This document shows, piece by piece, positions 27,225 to 35,125 of a stretch of DNA of 64,000 nt. Each line of letters opens with the position of its first letter. Position 1 is the first letter of the stretch. Below the pieces are notes generated by a model. The model was given only the letters and a program-made list of their open reading frames with translations. It was not told the origin of the DNA and made no database searches. The stretch covers positions 1 through 64,000 of the forward strand of contig NZ_JACCHQ010000009.1 of assembly GCF_016031655.1 (NCBI RefSeq), in the 5' to 3' direction. Both the position numbers and the translations under genes were made by a program. The stretch is from Bradyrhizobium glycinis. GTDB taxonomy: Bacteria; Pseudomonadota; Alphaproteobacteria; Rhizobiales; Xanthobacteraceae.

Positions 27225-29165
27225 CTATCCAAACAGCCGCATCAGCAGCGCCTTGCCGACCGGGAGCGCCTTGACGCCCTGGTAGGCACGCACATACTCG
27301 CCGGCATAGAACGCTCTGATCGCGTGTACGCGCGTGTCCATGCCCTCTTCGAAGCGCACCGCGAATCCGTCTGTCGTCCGCCGCACCACGATCGCGGCGA
27401 TCGAGCGGCCATAGATCCGGCACTCGATCGTGCTGCCGGGAGCCGGCGGATCGGAGTCAATCAGCCGCGCGCCGGTGATCGAGATGTCGGCGAGCCGCGC
27501 CAGATGCGATCTGCCATCCTGGCGCAGCAGCACCGGTTCGTTGCGGTTGAAGCGCTCCGCCTTGCGCTTGCGCGGCTGCTCGATGCAGACGAAGCAAACC
27601 ACGGCGAGGATGAACGCGTTGTAGAGACTCCAGGCCAGCGCCAGTCCGCCATAGGCGATGCTCTCGCCGCGCAGATTCAGGATGAAGGCATAGGCGATCG
27701 CCGCGAGCGTGATGAGAAGCGCGCTGCCATAGAGCCGCAGCAGCGGCCATTCGACGAAGCGTCTGTCACGGTCGCCGCCTTTTGCGGTGACCTTGAACTT
27801 GTGCCCTTTCGGCTTCAAGAGACCGGTTGCCACCGCCTTGAGCACCGCCGGCGCGGCGATGAGTTGCGACACGTCCGTCATCATCGCGAGCGAGCGGCCG
27901 CGCGACAGCCACGCCATCGTGAGACCGTGCCAGACATAGAACGGCAGAAAATAGCGCAGCAGCTCGGTCAGGTCGGCGCGGACGGCCTTGATGCCGAACA
28001 GCAGGAACAGCCAGGGCACCACGAGGCCGGCCGCCTTCGATGTGTAAACCGCGGCCCAGCTCATGAAGGCCTCGGCCAGCGAGAGCCGATCAATGAAAGA
28101 AAGCTTCGATGTCCGCGACAACGGCCCGCTGCGGCCTCGCACGATCTGCATCAGGCCGAGGCACCAGCGGGCGCGCTGGGTGATGTATTCCTTCAGCCCT
28201 TCCGGCGCGAGCCCGATCGTCAATCGCTCGTTGAGATAGATCGTTTTGAGGCCGCATTCCTTCAGGCGCAGCGTGACGAGATAGTCTTCCGTCACCGAGT
28301 CGGTCGGAAAGCCGCCGATCCGCGCCAGGCCGGCATAGCGAACGAGTGACGAGGTGCCGCAGCAGAAGGCGACACCCCAGGCATCCTTCGCCGGCATCAG
28401 GATGTCGAAGAAGAAGCGTTGCTCGTCCGGCCACACGTCGGTCGCGGCGAGGTTGGTCTGGATCGGGTCGGGATTGATGAAGTGCTGCGGCGTCTGCACC
28501 ACGCCGACCGAGGCATCGTCCATGAGCGAGATGGTCCGGGCGAGGAAGTCGGGCCGCGGCACGAAATCCGCATCGAGAACGGCGATGAATTGCGGCGGAT
28601 CCGGCAGCGCGCCAACGTGCCGGAGCGCATGATTGATGTTGCCGGCCTTGGCGTGGCGATTGTCGGGCCGCGTCAGATAGTGGCAGCCGAGTTCGCCGGC
28701 GAGCCGCCGAAGCCAGGGCCGTCTTCCGTCGTCGAGCACCCAGACGCGATAGTTGCCGTACGCCATGCCGGTTGCGCCGATGATGGTACGCTCGAGGATC
28801 GATCGCTCCTCGTTGTAGGTGCAGATGAAGACGTCGATCAGCGGTGCGCGCGGATCTCCGGTGCGGCCATCGACCTTGGCCGCCTTGGAACGGTCGAGCG
28901 TGCGGCTCAGGAACAGCAGAGACAGCGAAACCGCAACCAGCGAGGCCGCCTCCAGCAGCATGAAGGGATAGCCGATCACGGCATCCGCTGTCAGGTGCGC
29001 CGGCGGGAGCGTTGCAGTGACTCGCCAGTGGAGATAGCGCAGCAGCAGAAAGAACGATGTGACGGCCAGAAACGAGCGGCCCGTCGTGCTCTCGCGCCGC
29101 AGCAGCGGCACGATCGCCAAGAAGGCGCCGAGCGCGATCAGGCCAGGCGTCAGCGCCGCCGTCAC
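27225..29165 (-). CDS. Cellulose-synthase-like GT2 polysaccharide synthase with C-terminal PilZ domain
   Basis: This 646-residue membrane glycosyltransferase polymerises and exports a beta-glycan. It has N-terminal TM helices, a GT2 core with the UDP site DVFICTYNE, the DADFVPRP metal motif, the TED base (VTEDYLVTLRL) and QRARW acceptor motif (about 330), further TM helices, and a C-terminal PilZ region with RKAER and DISITG. These two match the RxxxR and DxSxxG motifs that bind cyclic di-GMP. It follows an HlyD-like gene with a 4-base overlap, as in bgsBA mixed-linkage glucan loci. There are no bcsB/C/Z genes nearby, so classic cellulose is less likely. The product is not determined. Confidence 0.88.
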   Translation of the reverse strand: MTAALTPGLIALGAFLAIVPLLRRESTTGRSFLAVTSFFLLLRYLHWRVTATLPPAHLTADAVIGYPFMLLEAASLVAVSLSLLFLSRTLDRSKAAKVDGRTGDPRAPLIDVFICTYNEERSILERTIIGATGMAYGNYRVWVLDDGRRPWLRRLAGELGCHYLTRPDNRHAKAGNINHALRHVGALPDPPQFIAVLDADFVPRPDFLARTISLMDDASVGVVQTPQHFINPDPIQTNLAATDVWPDEQRFFFDILMPAKDAWGVAFCCGTSSLVRYAGLARIGGFPTDSVTEDYLVTLRLKECGLKTIYLNERLTIGLAPEGLKEYITQRARWCLGLMQIVRGRSGPLSRTSKLSFIDRLSLAEAFMSWAAVYTSKAAGLVVPWLFLLFGIKAVRADLTELLRYFLPFYVWHGLTMAWLSRGRSLAMMTDVSQLIAAPAVLKAVATGLLKPKGHKFKVTAKGGDRDRRFVEWPLLRLYGSALLITLAAIAYAFILNLRGESIAYGGLALAWSLYNAFILAVVCFVCIEQPRKRKAERFNRNEPVLLRQDGRSHLARLADISITGARLIDSDPPAPGSTIECRIYGRSIAAIVVRRTTDGFAVRFEEGMDTRVHAIRAFYAGEYVRAYQGVKALPVGKALLMRLFG

Positions 29166-30511
29166 GGCGCGGTCTCTTGCCTTGCAAACACGACGCGGCC
29201 GGTGCGGCCGACCGTGCAGCCGTGGGCGGCGGCATCGGCAAGCGCGACGGTCACGCGATACGGTTCCTTGCTCAGCGCGTCGGGATTGATGGCGAGATTG
29301 GCGGGCGCGCCCGCGGCGCCGGTCAGGTTGACCACGGTGCCTGAGATCGCCGCGCCGCCGTCATTCGGCTCGAAGGTGGCGTGGTCTCCGAGCTGCAGGC
29401 GGTTGTAGACGTTCTCGGTGACATTGGCGGTGATGACGGCGCTGCTGCAATCCAGCACCTTGAGCAGTGGCTGGCCCGCCTGCACGTCCTCGCCCGGCGA
29501 GGTCATCATCTCCCAGACGCGGCCTGCGACGGGTGTCGTGATGTTGGCCTCGGAAAGATCGGCGAAGCGGACCTCCTCGACGATGATCTCGTTGGCGAGC
29601 CAGGCGATCTCGGTGTCGGTGCGTGCGAGATCGGCCTCGAGGTCGGCGGCGCGCTGGCGCATCTCCTCTTCGCGCTGAACCGAACTCGGTCGGTCGTTGT
29701 AGCTGTCGCCGAGGAAGGAGCCGTTCCGGGCCGCGGCAAGCTCGACCTTGGCGGCGTCCAGCCGCTTGCGCGCGCCGAGCTCGGTCTGCTGTGACACCGA
29801 AAGCTCGCGCGTCAGACGGGCCAGCTCCACGGTCGAGACATTGCCGGACTTCGCCAGCGACGAAGCGCGCTCGACGGCGGCGCTGGCCTCGTCCCGCCGC
29901 GCCGCCGCCGCTTCGATCGAAGTCTGGATCTCGGCGATGCGGGCTTCGAGCTGCAGCACCCGTCCGTCGCGGAATTGGGCGGCCTGCCGCGCCAGGTCCT
30001 TTTGCGCCGCCTGGGCCGAGGCAAGCTTGGCCGCGAGGCTCGGTCGCTCGTTCTCCAGGCGCGACTTCTGCCGCCGGAGATCGTCGAGCCGGGTGCGGTC
30101 GCTGCGCGAATTGACGACGCGCAGGACCACGGTTCCCGCCTCCAGCCTGGCCTGATCGGTGATGCGTTGGGCGGCGGCGACGCGGCCCCCGATCGGCGTG
30201 CGCAGGGTGACCAGCCTGGAATTCAGCACGGCCTCGACGCTCGAGTATTCCCAGATCGCGCGCAGCGGCAGCCAGCCGAATATCGCGATGATCGCAAGTC
30301 CGATTGCGATCTTGGCGCCGCGGCGCAGATGGGGCCAGCGATACCGGGATTCCGCTTGTACCTCGGGCGCGTCGCCGGGCTCGTCATTGGCGAACAGCTG
30401 CTCGTGCAGCGTCTCCTGCAATCCCTTCGCGTCGGTCTTCGTGTCCTGAGCGGAGAGGGCGGATGGTTGGTCGGCGGAAACGGCGCGCGAGCGGTCTGCC
30501 ATGACGGTCAC
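29162..30511 (-). CDS. HlyD-family membrane-fusion protein partnering the polysaccharide synthase
   Basis: This 449-residue protein has a cytoplasmic N-terminal stretch of about 65 residues, one TM segment (IAIGLAIIAIFGWLPLRAIW), then a split biotinyl-lipoyl domain (TLRTPIGGRVAAAQRITDQA.. and ITTPVAGRVWEMMTSPGEDV) flanking a long coiled-coil hairpin (about residues 150-320, rich in Arg/Glu/Ala). A beta-barrel domain follows. Its 3' end overlaps the synthase start by four bases. Arrangement and topology resemble BgsB or Alg44-type export partners. It probably guides the nascent glycan across the periplasm. Confidence 0.87.
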   Translation of the reverse strand: MTVMADRSRAVSADQPSALSAQDTKTDAKGLQETLHEQLFANDEPGDAPEVQAESRYRWPHLRRGAKIAIGLAIIAIFGWLPLRAIWEYSSVEAVLNSRLVTLRTPIGGRVAAAQRITDQARLEAGTVVLRVVNSRSDRTRLDDLRRQKSRLENERPSLAAKLASAQAAQKDLARQAAQFRDGRVLQLEARIAEIQTSIEAAAARRDEASAAVERASSLAKSGNVSTVELARLTRELSVSQQTELGARKRLDAAKVELAAARNGSFLGDSYNDRPSSVQREEEMRQRAADLEADLARTDTEIAWLANEIIVEEVRFADLSEANITTPVAGRVWEMMTSPGEDVQAGQPLLKVLDCSSAVITANVTENVYNRLQLGDHATFEPNDGGAAISGTVVNLTGAAGAPANLAINPDALSKEPYRVTVALADAAAHGCTVGRTGRVVFARQETAP

Positions 30512-30788
30512 CTTGCTGACGGGAGGTCAACGGAACCGGTCAATGCGCAAGGACCGTGCAGCGTGCCCGGTTACCGCGGATTAAGCCGGACGTGCACTTT
30601 CCAGGTTGCTAACCCTCCGCGAGTGTTTTTGCGCAAATCTCCATCAAGCTTTAGCCCGGCAGGAAAGGCTGCCGGTTGCGGTGACGCATCTGCGGCCCGG
30701 CGACGCACGAACCTTGCGGTGGTCTCGTGCATTCATACCTCGAAGGCGCGGCCGGAGGCTTGCCCGCGGCCGGCCAGGAGAGACGGCC

Positions 30789-31727
30789 ATGAACTATTTT
30801 CGTACCGCAATGCTGCTCGCAGGCCTGACCGCCCTGTTCATGGGCGTCGGCTATCTGATCGGCGGCGCCTCGGGCGCCATGATCGCGCTCGTCATTGCCG
30901 CTGCAACCAACCTCTTCACCTACTGGAACTCCGACCGCATGGTGCTGTCCATGTACGGCGCCCATGAGGTCGATCGCTCAACCGCGCCGGAGTTGGTCGG
31001 CCTCGTCGCCGAGCTTGCGGGCCGTGCCGGCCTGCCGATGCCGCGCGTGTTCGTGATGGATGAGATCCAGCCCAACGCGTTCGCCACCGGCCGCAATCCG
31101 GAAAACGCCGCTGTCGCCGTCACCGCCGGTCTGATGAACCAGCTCAGCCGCGAGGAGCTCGCCGGCGTCATCGCGCACGAGCTCGCGCACATCAAGCATC
31201 ACGACACGCTGCTGATGACGATTACCGCGACCATTGCCGGCGCGATCTCGATGCTGGCGCAGTTCGGCATGTTCTTCGGTGGCAATCGCGACAACAACAA
31301 CGGTCCGGGCATCGTCGGCTCGATCCTGTTGATGATCCTCGCTCCGCTCGGTGCCATGCTGGTGCAGATGGCGATCAGCCGCACCCGCGAATATGCCGCC
31401 GACAATCTCGGCGCGCGCATCGTGGGACAGCCGATGTGGCTGGCCTCTGCGCTGGTGAAGATCGAGGGCGCCGCGCACCAGGTTCCGAACTACGAGGCCG
31501 AGCGAAACCCTGCGACCGCGCACATGTTCATCATCAATCCGCTGTCGGGCCACGGGATGGACAATCTGTTCGCCACCCACCCCTCGACGCAGAACCGCGT
31601 CGCTGCGCTCCAGCAACTGGCGGCCGAGCTTGGCACGCGCGCGGCGCCGTCGGTCGGCGCCAACGAGAACTATCCGCCGCGCGGACCGTGGGGCCGCTCC
31701 TCCGCTCGTCGCAGTCCTTGGGGCTGA
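30789..31727 (+). CDS. htpX: Membrane zinc protease HtpX
   Basis: This 312-residue inner-membrane metalloprotease degrades misfolded membrane proteins. Two N-terminal helices ([20 protein letters not shown] and [18 protein letters not shown]) precede the catalytic HELAH (residues 130-134). A second pair of helices follows, then the third zinc ligand in SRTREYAAD. The C-terminal [12 protein letters not shown] is a family mark. I chose ATG 30789. An in-frame extension to 30606 reads through a promoter-like region. It is usually stress-induced, but no clear heat-shock promoter is visible here. Confidence 0.95.
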   Translation: MNYFRTAMLLAGLTALFMGVGYLIGGASGAMIALVIAAATNLFTYWNSDRMVLSMYGAHEVDRSTAPELVGLVAELAGRAGLPMPRVFVMDEIQPNAFATGRNPENAAVAVTAGLMNQLSREELAGVIAHELAHIKHHDTLLMTITATIAGAISMLAQFGMFFGGNRDNNNGPGIVGSILLMILAPLGAMLVQMAISRTREYAADNLGARIVGQPMWLASALVKIEGAAHQVPNYEAERNPATAHMFIINPLSGHGMDNLFATHPSTQNRVAALQQLAAELGTRAAPSVGANENYPPRGPWGRSSARRSPWG

Positions 31728-31730
31728 CGG

Positions 31731-31757
31731 AGCCGGCAAGGATTGCGTCCGGCTTTG
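31731..31757 (+). terminator. Possible terminator behind htpX
   Basis: AGCCGG (31731-31736), 12-base loop, CCGGCT (31749-31754), then TTTGTG. The stem is short and the T-run weak, so confidence is low. Confidence 0.35.
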
Positions 31758-31861
31758 TGATCTGGCGCACACAGGGTCCTCCCGACCAGTGTTAACACCT
31801 CGGCGTGACCATTCCTTCGAAAGGAGATGCGTGGCCGGCCCGCTGCCGGCCACCGTCGAAG

Positions 31862-32503
31862 ATGACCAGAATTGCCGTACCATTGCTGATCGTCCTTTGC
31901 GTGCTCGTCGGCTTGTCCACGCACATGGTCGTCAATTGCGGCGACGAGGACGATCCCGACATCTGCTCGGCCGTGATCGGCTTCTCGCCGCTCCGCGGCT
32001 CGCTGATCGCCTTCGCCTATGAGGGGCGCGGGCGGATCGCGTTGCGTCACGGCGACTTCAGGCGGGCGATCGCCGATTTCGACGAGGCCATTCACCTCAA
32101 TCCCAACCGCGCCTCGCTCTATCGCGACCGGGCGGTCGCGCGCCGGCAGAACGGCGACCTCGAGCTTGCCATTGCGGATTATGACGAGGCGATCGCGCAC
32201 GATCCCAAGCGCGCGGCACCTTATCACCAGCGCGGTCTCGCGCTCGCCGCAATGGGCGATCTCGACCGCGCCATCCTGAGCTACAGCACGGCGGTCCGCC
32301 TCGACCCCTCCGATGCGCAGGTCCGTCTCGACCGCGGCCTTGCGTTCCTCGCCCGTGGCCAGACGGACGACGCCCGCGCCGATTTCGAGGCCGTGCTGGC
32401 GATGCCCGGCGGCAAGGATGGTCACGCGCGAGAGGCCGCGCGCGCCAAGCTCGCGGAACTCGCCAGCGCCGAGGCGACACTGGTTGCCGCGCCGCAAAGA
32501 TGA
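31862..32503 (+). CDS. Membrane-anchored tetratricopeptide-repeat protein
   Basis: This 213-residue protein has an N-terminal hydrophobic segment (IAVPLLIVLCVLVGLSTHMVV) that anchors it or serves as an uncleaved signal. Three to four TPR units follow: FAYEGRGRIALRHGDFRRAI, LYRDRAVARRQNGDLELAIA, PYHQRGLALAAMGDLDRAIL and QVRLDRGLAFLARGQTDDAR. TPRs mediate protein-protein contacts. I chose ATG 31862 because the GTG at 31805 has no ribosome site and adds a charged stretch before the TM segment. The partner is unknown. It follows htpX by 134 bases. Confidence 0.8.
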   Translation: MTRIAVPLLIVLCVLVGLSTHMVVNCGDEDDPDICSAVIGFSPLRGSLIAFAYEGRGRIALRHGDFRRAIADFDEAIHLNPNRASLYRDRAVARRQNGDLELAIADYDEAIAHDPKRAAPYHQRGLALAAMGDLDRAILSYSTAVRLDPSDAQVRLDRGLAFLARGQTDDARADFEAVLAMPGGKDGHAREAARAKLAELASAEATLVAAPQR

Positions 32504-32711
32504 GGATTTGGCGCGGCATTCGCGGCGGCAGCCTCTCACGGCTTAGGAAAGGTGGCTTGTCGCATGGCGGCGAGACGGGTGGGAGATGCGCAAAGCGAGA
32601 CGGTCGCGGCTGCCCGCTGCGCGTATGAACAAATTCAACTAGTATTGAGTTGGATCAAGACTGGCCGGGCCCAGAGTGCATCCATGTCGTGCGCCCCTGG
32701 AGGAGCTTCCA

Positions 32712-33104
32712 ATGTGGAAATGGGCTTTGATGATTCTGACCGTGACTGTCGCGCTGACAGCGGGGCAGGCTCGGGCCCAAACTTATGATCCGGCTTTTCC
32801 CGTTTGCCTGTACGTCGTTTCTCGCGGAATGACCCCTTACTATCGATGCAGCTTCACGACGATGGACCAATGCAGGGCGTCGGCAAACGGCCAGATGTGC
32901 GTCCTCAATCCCTATTACGCCGGTGCGGCGCCCAGAGGAAACTCTCGGCGTCATCATCGCCAGACCTACGTCCCACCGAGGCCGCCGATCCACTACCGTG
33001 CTGCACCATACAATCAGTTCAATGAACCCTATTATGGGGCGTCCCAAGGTTACGCGCCCGGCGAGAAAGAGCGATTTCTCGAAAGCGTGAGGCGACCCAT
33101 GTGA
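32712..33104 (+). CDS. DUF3551 family exported small protein
   Basis: This 130-residue protein has a signal peptide (MWKWALMILTVTVALTAGQARA) and a mature part with four Cys in the pattern typical of DUF3551 (FPVCLYV, YYRCSF, QCRAS, MCVLNPYY). A Pro/Tyr/Arg-rich tail follows. The family is abundant in Bradyrhizobium and relatives, and its function is unknown. ATG 32712 has GGAGGAG upstream; the in-frame start at 32676 would mask the signal peptide. Confidence 0.85.
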   Translation: MWKWALMILTVTVALTAGQARAQTYDPAFPVCLYVVSRGMTPYYRCSFTTMDQCRASANGQMCVLNPYYAGAAPRGNSRRHHRQTYVPPRPPIHYRAAPYNQFNEPYYGASQGYAPGEKERFLESVRRPM

Positions 33105-33143
33105 GGGATGTCGCTCGACAATGTTCTAGCAGCGCAACAACGA

Positions 33144-33488
33144 CTACGTCTTCTTTTTCGCTTTCTTTGCGGCCTTCTTCGCCGGCTTCTCGTCCTTTGC
33201 CTCCTTCTCAGCCTTCACCGTAACAGGCGTGCTGGCGGCCAGGCGCATCGATCGCGCGTAGCTGTCGGCGACGTTGTCGGCGGACATCTGCAGGCGCTTT
33301 GCGGCCGCATTGGCCTGCTCCATGGTGGCCTTGGCCATCATCTTGAAGCGCTCGCCGGTCTCCTTGCCCTTGGCCTTGGCCGCAAGGCTGTTGAAGCGAT
33401 CCCGCCGCTCCTTGGCACGGGTCATAAGGCCCGCATGCAGCTGTCTGGCCAGTTGCCGGATCACGACATCCAGGTCGGCGTCCGCCAT
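33144..33488 (-). CDS. Small helical protein with histone-like Lys/Ala tail
   Basis: This 114-residue protein is almost entirely helical and highly charged. The first 85 residues (DLDVVIRQLARQLHAGLMTR to ADSYARSMRLAAS) form amphipathic helices. The tail EKPAKKAAKKAKKKT resembles the KPAKKA repeats of histone H1-like or PhaF-like proteins that bind nucleic acid. No named domain is recognised. A nucleoid, RNA or granule-binding role is possible but is inferred from the tail alone. Confidence 0.65.
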   Translation of the reverse strand: MADADLDVVIRQLARQLHAGLMTRAKERRDRFNSLAAKAKGKETGERFKMMAKATMEQANAAAKRLQMSADNVADSYARSMRLAASTPVTVKAEKEAKDEKPAKKAAKKAKKKT

Positions 33489-33597
33489 GTTCTCTCATCC
33501 CCTTCGAAAACGGTATCGATGCGGGCGGGACTATGCAGATCGGACCCCGGCTTGGCAATTCCCGGCTGTGCGTCATCCGCAGCTTCCGGCGTGCGGA

Positions 33598-33626
33598 ACA
33601 AAAAAGCCGCGCTGTTCGCGCGGCTC
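33598..33626 (-). terminator. Rho-independent terminator of the metallopeptidase gene
   Basis: On the minus strand AGCCGCGC (33626-33619), loop, GCGCGGCT (33613-33606), then TTTTTT. The 8-bp GC stem lies 26 bases past the stop of the gene at 33652. Confidence 0.85.
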
Positions 33627-33651
33627 CTTGGCTTGGCTTGAGGCCGTCCGC

Positions 33652-34452
33652 TCACTTCAGCGAGGCGACCGGGCCGTTCGAGGCTGCCGGCTCGGGATCG
33701 AAGCCGAACACGCCGACCAGATATTTGTAATAGTCCGGCATCTTCTCCTTGAGCGCTTCGCGCGACTTCGGATCGTGGAATTCGCTTTTGCCGGCCAGGA
33801 AGATGCTGGCGGTCACCGCAAAGAATTCCATGGGATTCTTCATCGCATAGGATTCCTTGGGCAAGAGGTCCTTGGACTTGGCGAGGGCGTAATAGGCGAT
33901 CACGCCCTTGTTGGCGTAGCCGTCCGGCAGCAGCCGCGCGTGGAAGGCGTGCAGCATCTCGTGCAGCAGCACGGCCTCCTTCTCATAGCGCATCATGTCC
34001 GGCCGCAGCATGATCACGCCGAGGCCCGAATCAACGGCGAGGTCGACGGCATTGGGATTGGTCCAGCGCTGCTTGGCGGGGTCCCAGACCGTCAGGGTCC
34101 GGGGCGCGGTGCGCTGCATGTCCGGCGTGACCCGGCCGTAGCAGGCGGTGGCGGCGCCTTCGTCGAGGCAGGCGAGCTCGCTCGCGACGATCGGAACGGT
34201 GTGGAAGAAGCGCAGCACGCGCGGAGAGAGGCCGACGCCTTCGACGACATCGATCTGGCTCTTCAGGTTCTGGGTGAGTTTGTCGACGTCCTTGCGGTCG
34301 CGGTTCTCGGAGATGTCGAACATGTAGCCGCGATAGCCCTGGAAGCCCGGCGGCAGCGGCTGCGCCGCGTCGGCATCGAGCGAACCGGCATTGGACGGAT
34401 TGGCAAAGAGCGCGCCGACAATGGTCGCGGTCAGCAGCAACGCAATGCGCAT
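33652..34452 (-). CDS. Exported zinc metallopeptidase, anthrax-lethal-factor-like (ATLF) fold
   Basis: This 266-residue protein has a signal peptide (MRIALLLTATIVGALFANPSNA), then a domain with HEMLH at residues 164-168 and a downstream Glu209 in KNPMEFFAVTASIF. An HExxH plus a Glu about 40 residues later within an EFFA motif is the pattern of the ATLF/M34-like clan, where lethal factor has E735 45 residues after its motif. Two Cys (about 95 and 104) could pair. It is exported and probably acts in the periplasm or outside. The substrate is unknown. It ends in a strong terminator and stands alone. Confidence 0.72.
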   Translation of the reverse strand: MRIALLLTATIVGALFANPSNAGSLDADAAQPLPPGFQGYRGYMFDISENRDRKDVDKLTQNLKSQIDVVEGVGLSPRVLRFFHTVPIVASELACLDEGAATACYGRVTPDMQRTAPRTLTVWDPAKQRWTNPNAVDLAVDSGLGVIMLRPDMMRYEKEAVLLHEMLHAFHARLLPDGYANKGVIAYYALAKSKDLLPKESYAMKNPMEFFAVTASIFLAGKSEFHDPKSREALKEKMPDYYKYLVGVFGFDPEPAASNGPVASLK

Positions 34453-34686
34453 GATGAACCCCCTGATGTCACTTCGCCCGGCAGATTAGGCCGCCCTTGT
34501 TTTGCGAAAAGTGAGTGCGGCGAGACTAAGGCACCGATGTTGAGGCGTGCTTAACCGTTGGTTGCAGATCGCGGAGACGGATTAGGGCCGGGTTAACCAA
34601 GCGTGGATCGGCGGCACGGTTCGGCGTAACATTCGCTTCGGGCAAACAGGCCCGGAAGTCCAGACAGCCGGAAAGGGGAGGATGCC

Positions 34687-34980
34687 ATGTATGCCGCCAT
34701 CCGTCAGGCCAAGGCGAAAAGCGGGAGCGCGGAAGAGCTGACGCGCCGCATCAAGGACGGCGCCGTTCCCATCATCAGCGACGTCGAGGGTTTCCGCGCC
34801 TATTACGTCGTCTATGCCGGCGACGACACGGTCACCGCGATCTCGATCTTCGACAAGTTCGAGCAGGCCGAGGAAGCGAACAAGCGCGCCATCGCCTGGA
34901 TCGAGAAGGATCTCGGCCCGCTGCTCGCAGGCGATGCCCGCGCCGTGGCGGGGCCGGTGATCGTGCATACGCTGGCGTGA
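34687..34980 (+). CDS. Small ABM-like (dimeric alpha/beta barrel) protein
   Basis: This 97-residue protein has a beta-alpha-beta pattern typical of ferredoxin-like dimeric barrels: MYAAIRQAKAKSGSAEELTR, then GFRAYYVVYAGDDTVTAISI and EANKRAIAWIEKDLGPLL. Related proteins include antibiotic-biosynthesis monooxygenase-like and stress-response barrels. No catalytic residue is obvious. AGGGGAGG lies just before the ATG. It is divergent from the metallopeptidase gene, with a 234-base gap that should hold both promoters. Confidence 0.65.
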   Translation: MYAAIRQAKAKSGSAEELTRRIKDGAVPIISDVEGFRAYYVVYAGDDTVTAISIFDKFEQAEEANKRAIAWIEKDLGPLLAGDARAVAGPVIVHTLA

Positions 34981-35024
34981 GGAGCGCGCTCTTGATGACC
35001 GGAGCGGCGACCACGCACTCGGTC

Positions 35025-35108
35025 GTCATGCCCGGGCTTGACCCGGGCATCCACGTCTTTCTTCGTGCGTGGAGGCGCGTGGATGGCCGGGTCAAGCCCG
35101 GCCATGAC
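35025..35108. repeat. Palindromic repeat, CATGCCCGGGCTTGACCCGG family
   Basis: GTCATGCCCGGGCTTGACCC with GGGCATCCACG is mirrored by CGTGGATGGCCGGGTCAAGC and CCGGCCATGACGG. It lies between two convergent genes and can fold into a long stem, possibly serving as a bidirectional transcript end. Confidence 0.85.
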
Positions 35109-35125
35109 GGAAGAGAGTGTGTGCC

